In this document: one piece after another, positions 11,525 through 20,600 of the stretch
How positions within the stretch are numbered: the stretch's first letter is position 1
Layout: each line of letters opens with the position of its first letter
DNA from: Paenibacillus gyeongsangnamensis
Lineage (GTDB): Bacteria > Bacillota > Bacilli > Paenibacillales > NBRC-103111
Reading direction: 5' to 3'
NCBI RefSeq assembly: GCF_027533625.1
Contig: NZ_JAQAGZ010000012.1
Location: 179,885 to 243,884, forward strand
DNA length: 64,000 nucleotides
Notes under the pieces: model-generated
Databases searched by the model: none
What the model saw: the letters and a program-made list of their open reading frames with translations, nothing else
What the model was told of the DNA's origin: nothing
Position numbers and translations under genes: made by a program

Positions 11525-12565
11525 ATGGACAACAAATATTCGATCCTGCAGCTATCGAAGCTGAGCGGTCTCAGCACGCATACGCTCCGGTATTACGAGA
11601 AAGCGGGGCTGCTTGACGGCATCGGGCGATCGGGCAGCGGTTATCGGGTATATCAGGAGCGGGATCTCGCATGGGTGCAGTTGCTCGCCCAGCTGCGGAA
11701 GACGAATATGCCGATCAGCCGGCTGCAGCAACTGGCGCGGTGGAGGACCGAAGGAAGCGGGACGCTGGCAGACCGGAGGCAGGTGCTGGAGCAGCACCGG
11801 GAAGAGGTGCGTCTTCATATCGAGGAGCTGCAGATGAGCTTGCGGCAGCTGGAGCGCCGCATCGGACTCTACCAAGCGCTGGAGCAGGACGCGCCGCCCG
11901 CGGCAGACGGCGAGGATGCGGGCATGAAGGCTTACTATGCCCAGCGTGCGGAGCACTACGAACGCATCTATTACCGGGACGATCCGATCCGCCAGACGGA
12001 GCTTGCCGCCATGGAGGCCGATCTGTGCCGGACGCTGGCGGACAGACGTGTGCTGGAGGTCGCCTGCGGCACGGGGTTTTGGACGCAGAAGGCCGTCCGG
12101 ACAGCTGCCTGCGTTACAGCCACCGACGTGACGCCCGAGACGATTGCTATAGCCCGCTCCAAGGCCATGCCCGCGGACAAGGTGACGTTTCTCGAGGGCG
12201 ACGCCTACCGTCTTCAGGAGGTGCCGGGTTCGTTCGACGCAGCGCTGGCGATGTTCTGGTTCTCTCATGTGCCGAAGGCGCAGATCCCTATATTCCTCGA
12301 AGGATTGCATAGCAGAATCGGGCCCGGAGAGGTCATGTTTATAGCGGACAACATGTTCATTCCCGGGATTGGCGGCGAGCTGATTGTAAGGCCCGGCGAA
12401 GCCGATACCTATAAGCAGAGAGAGCTGACGGACGGAAGCAAGCATGAGGTCTTGAAAAATTATTTCACTGAGCAGGAGCTGGAGGAGCTCTTCGGGCCGC
12501 TGGCAACGGAACTGCGGATCACGATGGGTGAGTGCTTTTGGCAGGTTTCTTATACCATAAAATAA
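11525..12565 (+). CDS. MerR regulator fused to a class I SAM methyltransferase
   Basis: 346 residues from ATG 11525 with AAGGAGGGG upstream. Residues 1-75 are a MerR helix-turn-helix (ILQLSKLSGLSTHTLRYYEKAG); a helical linker runs to about 130; residues about 140-346 form a class I methyltransferase. Motif I is VLEVACGTGFWT near residue 176, followed by an acidic motif II region (ATDVTPETI) and FDAALAMFWFSHVP (motif IV/V region). The usual MerR effector domain is thus replaced by an enzyme. Whether SAM or a methyl acceptor acts as inducer is unknown. A MerR operator lies in its own promoter, so it likely controls itself. Confidence 0.87.
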   Translation: MDNKYSILQLSKLSGLSTHTLRYYEKAGLLDGIGRSGSGYRVYQERDLAWVQLLAQLRKTNMPISRLQQLARWRTEGSGTLADRRQVLEQHREEVRLHIEELQMSLRQLERRIGLYQALEQDAPPAADGEDAGMKAYYAQRAEHYERIYYRDDPIRQTELAAMEADLCRTLADRRVLEVACGTGFWTQKAVRTAACVTATDVTPETIAIARSKAMPADKVTFLEGDAYRLQEVPGSFDAALAMFWFSHVPKAQIPIFLEGLHSRIGPGEVMFIADNMFIPGIGGELIVRPGEADTYKQRELTDGSKHEVLKNYFTEQELEELFGPLATELRITMGECFWQVSYTIK

Positions 12566-12606
12566 GATAAGCAGCCCGGAGCGGAGTCTCCGGACTGCTT
12601 CTTATT
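12561..12606. terminator. Bidirectional terminator
   Basis: A near-perfect palindrome (AATAAG / AAGCAG / CCGGAG arms with their complements, loop CGGAGT). It sits between the convergent MerR-methyltransferase and SRPBCC genes. Confidence 0.85.
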
Positions 12607-12608
12607 TG

Positions 12609-13070
12609 TTACTCTACGTGAAAAGGAAGTGTCCGGCCGGTTTCCAGCAGGCTCTTGAGGTTGCTGAGGATGGCAGGCCAGCCGTTGTTCAGCCCCCGGA
12701 ACGTATCCGTCTCGTCGCTGTAATCGGAATCGAGCAGCTCCTCGTGCATCAGCGTCAGCTTAACGGCCGAATCCAAAGGCTGCAGCTTGAAGGTAACGCG
12801 AGTCGGGCGCTCTCGGGGCGTGTCGTCGCCGGGCACTTCCCAGGTGCAAACCAAGAGGCGGTGCGGCTCGCAGCGCACAACCTTGCCGAAGACGTCGAGC
12901 TCGCCGTCCGGGTGCAGATAAGTGACGGCGGAGCCTTCCCGCCAGTCGGAGCGCACGGAGCGTCCGAAGAAATACTGCTTCGTGAAGTCGCCTTGGGTAA
13001 TCGCTTCCCAGAGCTTCTCCGGCGTAGTGGCAATATAGGTGACATAGACAAAAGATGGCCTTTGATTCAT
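12609..13070 (-). CDS. SRPBCC (AHSA1-like) ligand-binding protein
   Basis: A 153-residue START/SRPBCC fold protein of the AHSA1 type. The family pattern VYVTYIATTPEKLWEAIT at the N-terminus, FGRSVRSDWREGS, and NGWPAILSNLKSLLE at the C-terminus are visible. These small proteins bind hydrophobic ligands; many sit behind an ArsR regulator as here, yet their ligands are mostly unknown. The start ATG (13070) overlaps the stop of the arsR gene (ATGA), so translation is coupled. Confidence 0.9.
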   Translation of the reverse strand: MNQRPSFVYVTYIATTPEKLWEAITQGDFTKQYFFGRSVRSDWREGSAVTYLHPDGELDVFGKVVRCEPHRLLVCTWEVPGDDTPRERPTRVTFKLQPLDSAVKLTLMHEELLDSDYSDETDTFRGLNNGWPAILSNLKSLLETGRTLPFHVE

Positions 13071-13384
13071 GGCTTCGGATCCTCCTCCAACTGCTTCTTC
13101 AGCCCGGCAAGAGCTTGCAGCCTCTGCCGGTCGTATTTGCCGATCCAACGGTCGTAAATTTCCCCGATCGGCACGGGGTTCAAGTAGTGCAGCTTCTCCC
13201 GCCCATGCCATACGACCGCGACAAGGTTGGCCGCTTCGAGCAGCTCGAGATGCTTCGTCACGGCTTGCCGGGAAATGGGCAGATGGGTGCAAAGCTCGCT
13301 TAATGTTTGTCCGTTCTTCGCAAGCAGCAGGTCCAGCAGCTGTCTGCGGCTGGCATCCGCCAGCGCTTTGAATATGATGTCCAT
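13067..13384 (-). CDS. ArsR/SmtB-family transcriptional repressor
   Basis: A 105-residue winged helix-turn-helix repressor: FKALADASRRQLLDLLL, then the recognition region LPISRQAVTKHLELLEAANLV, then the wing GREKLHYLN. The metal-binding ELCVCD motif of ArsR is absent (it has LCTHL), so it is of the non-metal type that pairs with SRPBCC proteins. The start codon lies 6 nt behind a consensus -10 box, so the mRNA appears leaderless. It should repress its own two-gene operon. Confidence 0.92.
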   Translation of the reverse strand: MDIIFKALADASRRQLLDLLLAKNGQTLSELCTHLPISRQAVTKHLELLEAANLVAVVWHGREKLHYLNPVPIGEIYDRWIGKYDRQRLQALAGLKKQLEEDPKP

Positions 13385-13390
13385 GCGCCT

Positions 13391-13420
13391 ATTATATGCA
13401 ATAATTTAGTTGCATGTCAA
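13391..13420 (-). promoter_or_regulatory. Consensus sigma-A promoter with dyad operator for arsR
   Basis: On the minus strand TTGACA (13420-13415), an 18-nt spacer, and TATAAT (13396-13391) match consensus exactly. ATGCAA-N8-TTGCAT forms an inverted repeat across the spacer and is the likely ArsR operator. The ATG starts 7 nt after the -10 box, at the expected +1. Confidence 0.88.
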
Positions 13421-13669
13421 ACGAAGCTGTGTTCGGTCGGCGGAGGATTATTGCGTGAGACGTGCCGGCGGAGAGGACAGAGATGTCGGAGGGAATACGA
13501 AGGCCGGGTCGGCAGGCCGAGGATGCTGCCGAATCCGGTGACGGTTGGCATCGGCTCTGAAGAATACTGCCGGCAGGGCGGCCCGGGCCATTGGCACGGC
13601 CCTTCTTTTTCATTTGGCCACGCTGTGGTATCGTAAAGTGACAAAGACAAGCGAAGGGGCGATACGGCG

Positions 13670-15160
13670 ATGTCGATTCGGCTCAAGCTGCTGTTCTCGT
13701 ATACCTGGCTGCTTCTTGTTACGGTGTTCGTTTTTTTCGCGACCGCCTACTTCATTGCGGTAGCCGTGACAGGGGATGTGCAGAGCGTCAAGCAGTTTTA
13801 CAAAATTCATTTTACGCTCCAGCCGCTGACGCCCGAGCAGGAGACGTTGTTTTCCGATTTGAAATTCATGGCGAAGAAAAATCCGGATCAGCTGCTCGAC
13901 CCCGCTCTCTGGAAGGAGACCGACTTCAATCTGCGGGTCGTCAAGGCGTCGCTCTTGATTCGTAAAGGCGACGGCGTCGCGTTCCTCTCCCCGCAGATGA
14001 AAGATACGGGCCTGGAGCGGACGCTGCCGCCGTACGATTTGACCAATATCAGCATCCGCAATACGTTCAATATCGGCGACCGGTTTTTCGGCTATGCCAA
14101 GTACGATTTTACCTTCTCCGATCAAACGAAGGGCAGCATCTTCGTCGTGAGGGAAGTGAGCCCGTACTCCGAGCTGATCCGCAAGCTGCTGCCGATTCTC
14201 ATCACGGTGCTGGTCGTGCTGCTGCTGCTGACGAATGTGCTGCTGTTCGCCTACGTCACCCGAAGCATCGTGCGTCCGCTGAACGCCCTGCGGGAATCCG
14301 CCCTGCGGATCAAGGAGGGCGACCTCGATTTCCAGGTGAAGCCCGAGTCCGGCAACGAGATCGGTCAGCTTTCCTCGGCCTTCGAGGAAATGCGGCTGAG
14401 GCTCAAGGCATCGGTACAGCTGCGGCTGAAGGACGAGGAGAACCGGAAAGAGCTGATCTCCAACATTTCGCATGACCTAAAAACGCCGATTACAACGATC
14501 AAGGGCTATATCGAAGGTATCCGCGACGGCGTGCCGGCTACCAAGGAGAAAATGGACAAATACGTCAATACGATCTACAGCAAGGCGGCGGATATGGACC
14601 GCCTGATCGACGAGCTCTTCCTGTATTCCAAGCTGGATCTGAACAAGGTGCCGTTCAACTTTGAAACGCTCGATTTGCGCCGGTTTGTGGAGGATGTGAC
14701 GGAGGAGCTGCTGTTCGATTTGGAGGAGCAGGGCTTCCGGGTGGAGCTACCCGAGCCGGGGCAGCCGGTCCTCGTGCGGATCGATCCCGAGAAGATGCGG
14801 CGGACGATCGCCAACTTGATCGGGAATTGCGTCAAGTACATGGACAAGCGGGATAAACGCATTCGGATCCGGCTTTATGAGGAGCGGGAGCGGGTGGCGG
14901 TGGAAATCGAAGATAACGGGCCGGGGATGGAGAAGGACGTGCTGGAGCACATCTTCGACCGTTTCTACCGGGCCGAGCCGTCCAGAGATGCGCGAACCGG
15001 AGGCAGCGGTCTCGGCCTTGCGATTGCGAAACAAATCGTCGAAGGTCACGGAGGGACGATCGGAGCTTCCAGCAAGCCCGGCGAAGGCACCCGAATCCGC
15101 TTCGCCCTGCCTAAGATGAAAGCCGGAGGGGAACCGCATGCAGCGCATTCTGATCATTGA
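13670..15160 (+). CDS. Two-component sensor histidine kinase
   Basis: A 496-residue kinase. Membrane segments lie at about residues 8-32 and 175-200 and frame an extracellular sensor region of about 140 residues. Then HAMP (about 200-250), HisKA with phospho-acceptor SHDLKTP near 266, and HATPase with NCVKYMD (N box), EDNGPGM (G1) and GGSGLGLAI (G2). The stimulus is unknown. The gene overlaps the response regulator by 23 nt, so the two are made together; kinase-first order is the reverse of many Bacillus pairs. The SLH gene follows the pair. Confidence 0.94.
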   Translation: MSIRLKLLFSYTWLLLVTVFVFFATAYFIAVAVTGDVQSVKQFYKIHFTLQPLTPEQETLFSDLKFMAKKNPDQLLDPALWKETDFNLRVVKASLLIRKGDGVAFLSPQMKDTGLERTLPPYDLTNISIRNTFNIGDRFFGYAKYDFTFSDQTKGSIFVVREVSPYSELIRKLLPILITVLVVLLLLTNVLLFAYVTRSIVRPLNALRESALRIKEGDLDFQVKPESGNEIGQLSSAFEEMRLRLKASVQLRLKDEENRKELISNISHDLKTPITTIKGYIEGIRDGVPATKEKMDKYVNTIYSKAADMDRLIDELFLYSKLDLNKVPFNFETLDLRRFVEDVTEELLFDLEEQGFRVELPEPGQPVLVRIDPEKMRRTIANLIGNCVKYMDKRDKRIRIRLYEERERVAVEIEDNGPGMEKDVLEHIFDRFYRAEPSRDARTGGSGLGLAIAKQIVEGHGGTIGASSKPGEGTRIRFALPKMKAGGEPHAAHSDH

Positions 15161-15827
15161 AGACGAAACGAGTATTGCCGAGCTGCAGAAGGACTATTTT
15201 GAATTGAACGGGTTCGAAGTCGATGTCTGCCATCGCGGTGACGAAGGGCTGGCGCTCGCCCTGTCCGAGGATTACGATCTGATCGTGCTGGATCTGATGC
15301 TGCCGGGCATGGACGGCTTCGACATCTGCCGCCGCGTGCGAAGCGCCAAGGAGGTGCCGCTCCTGCTCGTTTCCGCGAAGAAGGAAGATATCGACAAGAT
15401 CCGCGGCTTCGGCGCCGGAGCGGACGATTACATCACGAAGCCCTTCAGTCCGAGCGAGCTTGTCGCCCGGGTTAAGGCGCATCTGGCCCGCTACGCCCGC
15501 CTCATCGGGACCGGCGATCCGCGCAAGAACGATATCCGCATCCGCAATCTCCGCATTCAGACCGCTTCGCGCAAGGTGTACTTAGGCGATCGTGAGGTGC
15601 TGCTTAAGGCGAAGGAGTTCGATTTGCTGGCTTTCTTCGCGCTTCACCCGAACAGGGTATTCAGCAAGGATGAGATCTTCGAGCGCATCTGGGGCCTGGA
15701 CTCGGAGGCGGACATGGCTACCGTCGCCGTGCATATCCGCCGCATCCGTGAGAAAATCGAGCACGATCCTTCCAGCCCGCAGTATATCGAGACGGTGTGG
15801 GGCGCCGGGTACCGGCTCTCCGTTTAA
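15138..15827 (+). CDS. OmpR/PhoB-family response regulator
   Basis: A 229-residue regulator, partner of the overlapping kinase. The receiver domain has the acidic pair EDE near residue 8, phospho-acceptor Asp in VLDLMLPG near 51, and Lys in TKPFSP near 101. The C-terminal winged helix (LLKAKEFDLLAFFALHPNRVFS... VHIRRIREKIE ... GAGYRL) binds DNA. The ribosome site GGAGGGGAACC lies inside the kinase gene. Targets may include the SLH gene directly downstream, though no operator repeat was identified. Confidence 0.95.
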   Translation: MQRILIIEDETSIAELQKDYFELNGFEVDVCHRGDEGLALALSEDYDLIVLDLMLPGMDGFDICRRVRSAKEVPLLLVSAKKEDIDKIRGFGAGADDYITKPFSPSELVARVKAHLARYARLIGTGDPRKNDIRIRNLRIQTASRKVYLGDREVLLKAKEFDLLAFFALHPNRVFSKDEIFERIWGLDSEADMATVAVHIRRIREKIEHDPSSPQYIETVWGAGYRLSV

Positions 15828-15946
15828 AATGATTTCGCCAGTTAATAAATCGTTAAACATTTGTTAGTTTCCGGTTTAGAAATGCCCCTTATGATGGATT
15901 CGTAGAGCAGTATACGAGAACATTCATTTAGGGAGGATTCAAACTG

Positions 15947-17434
15947 ATGAGCAAAAAATTAGCCCAAGCGATAATCACCGCATCCTTGGCTGCAGCGATC
16001 GCCGTGCCTTACAACGTCGTTCAAGTTCAAGCAGCAGCCCCGGCTTCGTTCGCCGACCTGACGCAAGCGGGGAGCTTCCAAGCCGCGCTTAGCGAGCTGA
16101 TCACCCGGGACATCTTCTCCGGTTACGAGGATGGAACGATCCGGCCGAACCGGACGATGACGCGCGCGGAATGGTCCAAAGTGCTCGTACTGGCGTTCGA
16201 GGTGCCGGCTCCGGCAAGCGCCGCCGCGTTGAAAGATGCGGCCGCCTCCGAGTGGTTCTTTTCATATGCCGAGGCCCTCGTCGGCAGCGGCGCAGTGACG
16301 GCGGCGAATGGCGAGTTTCTGCCGAACGCTCCGGCTACGCAGGAATATATCGTGAACAGCATTGCCAAGCTGGTGAACAAGAAACTGATCGTCGTACAAG
16401 GATGGGCGGCGAATGGCTACGTGGCAGGACAAGCGGTAACCCGTGCGGAGGCGGCCTCCTGGCTGCAGAAGGCGCTGCAGAACAAGCCGTTGGCGAATGC
16501 GCAGGTCACCGCGGTCAAAGCGCTGAATCCGATCACGCTGGAAGTGAAATTTTCCGCGCCGCTTGCAACCGCGGATCTGAACCTGGATCAAGCGAAGAAG
16601 AACTTTGTATTCGATAACGGTATGGAGCTCTCTAATGTGCCGCAGCTGAAGTCGGGCACCCGGACGACCTATATCGTACCGGTCACGACGCAGAAGCTGG
16701 GCACCAAATATGCGCTCACCTACAAGGGCAGCGCAGCCGGAACGTTCGAGGCCGTGAGCAATAAGCTGGCGCTGTCCTCGATCCGGCAAATCGCCTACGA
16801 TACGGTGGAGATTGACTCGATTCGTTCTAATGGGGTCATAGACTACGAGGATATCGTGGAAGCGGATATCGGCAGCCGGAACGGTCTGGAGCTGACGCTG
16901 GACGATAGTTACAGCAGCGGCGGTAAGCACTACGAGGTGATCTCCTCCCTGAGAGGCAAGCAAGTACAGCTGAAGCCGGATAACGGACCGGCGATTACGG
17001 CAACGTATGTGCCGTTCACGCAAGCGACGGACGGGCGCCAAGCGCCGAAGTTCCGCCTCGCCAGCGGCGAATCGCTGAAGCCGGGAACGACCTATAAGGT
17101 AACGGCGGATTGGGCGACGATCGCTTCGGACTCCTTCAAGGCTGCGGAAGCCGCCGCGCTCACTATCCAGTCAGCAGCTCAGCTGAATGAAACGAGCGTG
17201 CAGCTGACGCTGGCGCAGGATCCGAAGGACGAGCTGTTCGCCGGCCGGAGCGTTACGCTGAAGGTGGCGGACGGAACGACGCTTACCGCGACGTATCGAT
17301 TCACGTCCCGCAATGGCGCCGCCGGTACGTTCGACCTGGCCAATAACGGCAAGCTGGCGTCCGGCACCGCCTATCAAGTAACGCCTGTCGGAAATTGGGC
17401 GGCTGCTGCGAACGTAACGTTGACGACGAAGTAA
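15947..17434 (+). CDS. Secreted SLH-domain cell-surface protein
   Basis: A 495-residue exported protein. The signal peptide spans about residues 1-29 (ending VQVQAAAP). Three S-layer homology modules cover about 33-190 (FADLTQAGSFQAALSELITRDIFSGYEDGTIRPN type), which anchor proteins to pyruvylated secondary wall polymer. The remaining ~300 residues are Ig-like/beta-rich repeats (VKALNPITLEVKFSAPLA pattern) of unknown function. Ribosome site AGGGAGGATT precedes ATG 15947. It may be controlled by the upstream two-component pair. A terminator follows. Confidence 0.92.
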   Translation: MSKKLAQAIITASLAAAIAVPYNVVQVQAAAPASFADLTQAGSFQAALSELITRDIFSGYEDGTIRPNRTMTRAEWSKVLVLAFEVPAPASAAALKDAAASEWFFSYAEALVGSGAVTAANGEFLPNAPATQEYIVNSIAKLVNKKLIVVQGWAANGYVAGQAVTRAEAASWLQKALQNKPLANAQVTAVKALNPITLEVKFSAPLATADLNLDQAKKNFVFDNGMELSNVPQLKSGTRTTYIVPVTTQKLGTKYALTYKGSAAGTFEAVSNKLALSSIRQIAYDTVEIDSIRSNGVIDYEDIVEADIGSRNGLELTLDDSYSSGGKHYEVISSLRGKQVQLKPDNGPAITATYVPFTQATDGRQAPKFRLASGESLKPGTTYKVTADWATIASDSFKAAEAAALTIQSAAQLNETSVQLTLAQDPKDELFAGRSVTLKVADGTTLTATYRFTSRNGAAGTFDLANNGKLASGTAYQVTPVGNWAAAANVTLTTK

Positions 17435-17452
17435 ATCCTTATTGCCGCATGC

Positions 17453-17503
17453 AAAAAAAGCAGCGAAGCGCCGCCCCTGAGCCGGCGTCTTCCCTGCTTT
17501 TTT
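17453..17503. terminator. Terminator after the SLH gene
   Basis: AAAAAAAGCAG (17453-17463) pairs with CTGCTTTTTT (17494-17503) around an inner GCGCCG/CGGCGT stem. The A and T runs allow it to work on both strands. Confidence 0.85.
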
Positions 17504-17519
17504 CAACGTATCCAGTAGC

Positions 17520-17970
17520 CCAAGCTTCGGGAAGGTTCCCAGTACCCGGACGGGCTCTGCCCGCCGCCGAATAGGTCTCGGCAGGGCAGGTACGGCGTCG
17601 GGCGCTACTCGTGGTCTCCCGTGAGCTTCAGCAGTCTCCGCTCCGGCACGGCATAGACGGCCATCCCCACATTGCCCCAATAGACCACCCCGGCGCACAT
17701 GTCGCACGGCACTACCGTGCTGTACAAGGCGCATTCCCGCAAGTACGCTTTATAGAAGAGCCTGGAGGAGGCCGCCATCACCGCCGCTTCCGCGTGCCCG
17801 GTGCAGTCGTGTTCCGTGAATTCGATATTTTCCTGCTCCAACACGGGCCGCTCCGGAAGAGTCCACAAGAACGATACCGAACGGAGTATTGCCGTTGGCT
17901 CTCGAATGGTGGTAAAAATTTCCATACTTCATCTCAAATCATCCGCATGATTCCGCTGCCCCTGCTTCAT
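17520..17970 (-). pseudogene. Decayed nucleoside (cytidine/guanine-type) deaminase
   Basis: The pieces of one deaminase are spread over all minus-strand frames. From ATG 17970: NHADDLR, then an in-frame TGA; TTIRE in one frame; ANGNTPFGIVLVDSSGA in a second; then back to the first for PVLEQENIE, the zinc motif TGHAEAAVM and PCDMCAG up to a TAG at 17605; LPCRDLFGGGQ past that stop; and EPVRVLGTFPKLG in the third frame. Family members carry these pieces in this order in one ~160-residue chain. Two stops and about three frameshifts make it non-functional, although the zinc site itself survives in a 106-residue open frame (17605-17925). Confidence 0.8.
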
Positions 17971-18010
17971 CCCCGTTAATCTCTCTTTTCCTGAGCGCTC
18001 CGAACAACCT

Positions 18011-19750
18011 TTAGGACACTTTGAATTGGGTCAGCAGCTGGTGCAGCTCCTCGGTCATTTGCGAGAGAGAGCGTGCGGAGGTCTGCACCTCATCCGTCGT
18101 TTGCAGCTGTCCCGCTACGGAAGCGGCTACCTGCTGCGATGCCGCGGCGGATTGTCTGGCGATCGAGGCGACCTGCTGTACGGATGCCGTAATTTGCTGC
18201 GCACCGGCTGACATTTGCTCGGAAGTCGCGGCCATTTCCTGCACTTGGGAAGAGATGGCGTTCGTTGAATGCAGGATTTGGTCAAAATGATGCTCCGTCT
18301 CCCGCACCCGCTCCAGCCCGGTCTGCACCTGCAGCTTCACTTGGGTCATGGCATCGCCGGATTGACGAATCCCTGCTTCAATTTCGCTCAGCAGGGAAGC
18401 GATCTCCTCCGACGAGCTGCCGGATTGTTCGGCCAGCTTGCGGACCTCGGACGCCACCACGGCGAAGCCGCGGCCTTGTTCCCCGGCTCTGGCGGCTTCG
18501 ATCGCCGCGTTCAGCGCCAGCAGATTCGTTTGATGCGCGATATCCTGAATGGCGGCCACAATGCTGCCGATTTGCTGCGACTTCGCTTCCAGCAGCGCGA
18601 TTGAATGATCCGTCTCGATGACCGAGGACTCGATGGATTGCATTTGGTCCGCCGTGCTTTGAACGGAGACGCCTCCGTGCTCGGCATGCTGCCTGGACAA
18701 CTCCACTGTCTCGGCAATGGTCGAGGCGCTCTCCGCAAGCCGCCCGATGCCGCTTCCGACCTCCTCCATGGAACGGGAGGTTTCCTCCATGCTCAGCGTC
18801 TGCTGGCCTGCACCATCCGCCACGTCCTTAACGGTCTCCGCGATGTGGCGCGAGGAGGACTGCATCTCGCCGGAGCTGGCGCGCAGCTGATCTGCCGACG
18901 CCGTAACGAGGCCTGCGTGTTCGTTGATTTTCAGAAGCATTGACCGCATGTGGCTTGTCATGAGAGCAAACGCGGCGCTAAGATCTCCGATTTCATCCCG
19001 CCGCTTTAACGTCAAATCCTTGACGGACAGGTCGCCGCCGGATACGCGATGCGCAATCGAGCTTATCCGCCGGATCGGCTTCGATACGTGCCGGGCGATA
19101 AGGAACGAGATGGCCAGTCCCGCTACAATAGCCGTAATGCTTAAGCCGATAACCCATGCCGCTCCGGAACGGTAAGAGTCGGTGAGCTCCTGACCCCAGT
19201 CCTGGGCATGGCCGGCCACATTCCGGGTCAACATATCCAGAATGATCGCGCAGCTGCTGATATTCGCATTCGCTTCCTGAATGAGCTGGAGTCCTTGCGG
19301 GCCGTGCTGCTGCACGGCTGCCAGAATGGCCGGAAATGCAGCAGCGTAAGCGTCCCAGCGCTGGTGGAACAGGCTAATGAGATTGGCATCCTTCTCGTTC
19401 GCGGATAGCTGATCCAGATGCTTGAGCTTATTTTGGATATTATCGAAGACGGCTTTGGCTTTATCCGATTGGGAGGCGGGTGAATCGCCCGAGCTTCCGG
19501 TCATTGCTGCGTTCAAATTGTTGTTTTCCTGAATATCCAGTTGGATGCGGAGCATCAAATCGTCCAACTCCATCAGGTCATGATTCAAGTTCCCCAGCAG
19601 GATCAAACCGGGGAGTCCCTTATCCGTAGTCAGTTTCGATTTCTGGCCCATGTTGCCCATCTCGGTCATCGCCGTTACGCTGATCGCCGACAAAAGCAGC
19701 AGTACGATGACAAAGCTGCAAAGCAATTTTTTGTACAGAGTAAGTTTCAT
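18011..19750 (-). CDS. Methyl-accepting chemotaxis protein
   Basis: A 579-residue receptor. Membrane segments at about 10-30 and 190-212 enclose a four-helix-bundle sensor region; HAMP follows (about 212-265), then the cytoplasmic coiled coil with the conserved hairpin tip [20 protein letters not shown] near 400. The C-terminus ends without a CheR pentapeptide tether. It signals to CheA/CheW in chemotaxis; the ligand is unknown. ATG 19750 is preferred over TTG 19756 because GGAGG lies 7 nt before it. A sigma-D-like promoter lies upstream. Confidence 0.94.
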   Translation of the reverse strand: MKLTLYKKLLCSFVIVLLLLSAISVTAMTEMGNMGQKSKLTTDKGLPGLILLGNLNHDLMELDDLMLRIQLDIQENNNLNAAMTGSSGDSPASQSDKAKAVFDNIQNKLKHLDQLSANEKDANLISLFHQRWDAYAAAFPAILAAVQQHGPQGLQLIQEANANISSCAIILDMLTRNVAGHAQDWGQELTDSYRSGAAWVIGLSITAIVAGLAISFLIARHVSKPIRRISSIAHRVSGGDLSVKDLTLKRRDEIGDLSAAFALMTSHMRSMLLKINEHAGLVTASADQLRASSGEMQSSSRHIAETVKDVADGAGQQTLSMEETSRSMEEVGSGIGRLAESASTIAETVELSRQHAEHGGVSVQSTADQMQSIESSVIETDHSIALLEAKSQQIGSIVAAIQDIAHQTNLLALNAAIEAARAGEQGRGFAVVASEVRKLAEQSGSSSEEIASLLSEIEAGIRQSGDAMTQVKLQVQTGLERVRETEHHFDQILHSTNAISSQVQEMAATSEQMSAGAQQITASVQQVASIARQSAAASQQVAASVAGQLQTTDEVQTSARSLSQMTEELHQLLTQFKVS

Positions 19751-19806
19751 ATCCAAGCCTCCGATGAATCCCGTAGTCTATTTCTATTAGGAATGTTCCA
19801 TATTTT

Positions 19807-19834
19807 ATTTCGACCGCCGGAGAACCAATGTTTA
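19807..19834 (-). promoter_or_regulatory. Possible sigma-D (motility) promoter of the chemotaxis gene
   Basis: On the minus strand TAAA (19834-19831), 16 nt, then GTCGAAAT (19814-19807), matching six of eight positions of the GCCGATAT -10 consensus. The spacing is in the sigma-D range. It suits the product. Confidence 0.45.
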
Positions 19835-20316
19835 GGAGAACCCAAAATCTAAAGTTTTCTTTAGACAATAGAACGTTTACAAATAAGGTGGACTCATAAC
19901 GGGCGCCGCCGCCGAACTTATTTTAATAGGATGCGGCAACCTATTCGCCGTTATCACCGTCTAGAACGTACGAAGGGCGGCAATATGGTATTTTTCCCGG
20001 CAACGCTGTGGTTCAAGTTCATGAGATGCGGTTAATGGATTCGTGAGATGATGATCGTGGATAATCCCATGGTGAAGTGCAGCATTGCCAACTGCGAATA
20101 AAGGGAGCAGAGCAACAACTGCAGCGCGGAAGTCATTACGATTGAAGTGAACGCTCATGCGGAGAAGCTCTAGCCCCGGCACCGAGGCGGGGAAAGCTAT
20201 GATTCCCGTCACCCGCGATATCAAGCCCGGGGGATTACCGACACCCGCTGCCAAACCTTCGTGGAAAGAAAACATTACCTCTCTGCTCACACATAAGATG
20301 AATGTAAGTCCAGGAG
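19835..20316. other. Gene-free stretch between chemotaxis gene and small ORF
   Basis: About 480 nt without a convincing gene. Open frames exist on both strands (e.g. 20157-20357 plus) but lack ribosome sites and recognisable content. A terminator-like hairpin closes it on the plus strand, so a short unrecognised transcript is possible. Confidence 0.4.
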
Positions 20317-20346
20317 CAGGTTTCCGGACGCCGGGAATCTGTTTTT
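20317..20346 (+). terminator. Terminator-like hairpin before the 55-residue gene
   Basis: An 11-bp stem (20317-20327 with 20331-20341; two G-U pairs, 3-nt loop) followed by T5. Confidence 0.65.
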
Positions 20347-20407
20347 GGCCGGTATGAAGAGGATTCCCCTTTAATTATCCCACATTCAACAGGAGGTCGT
20401 TACGAAC

Positions 20408-20575
20408 GTGTACTATATCCTCAGCTACAAAGGCAAAACCTTAGGCCAACCGATGAACCGCGACAAAGCCGAGAGCAAGCTGAAGCAGCTTAGTCTCTGC
20501 ATGAACAATTTGGAAATCGTAGCGTACGAACCGAAGCAGCATATCCAATCGACATTGCAGAAGCAGATCGGTTGA
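20408..20575 (+). CDS. Small hypothetical protein (55 residues)
   Basis: GTG at 20408, with AGGAGG (20391-20396) 11 nt upstream, opens a 55-residue frame: MYYILSYKGKTLG at the start, then a Lys/Gln-rich helical part (KLKQLSLCMNNLE). Basic, no signal peptide. The good ribosome site and the compact beta-then-helix look suggest a real gene; family not recognised. It is followed directly by the tandem repeat block. Confidence 0.6.
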   Translation: MYYILSYKGKTLGQPMNRDKAESKLKQLSLCMNNLEIVAYEPKQHIQSTLQKQIG

Positions 20576-20600
20576 GCTTACGGTCCGTCATACCCTGGAG

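Noticed and set aside
20157..20357. 66-residue plus-strand frame before the small GTG gene
   Set aside because: No ribosome site, runs through a terminator-like hairpin, and no recognisable family.
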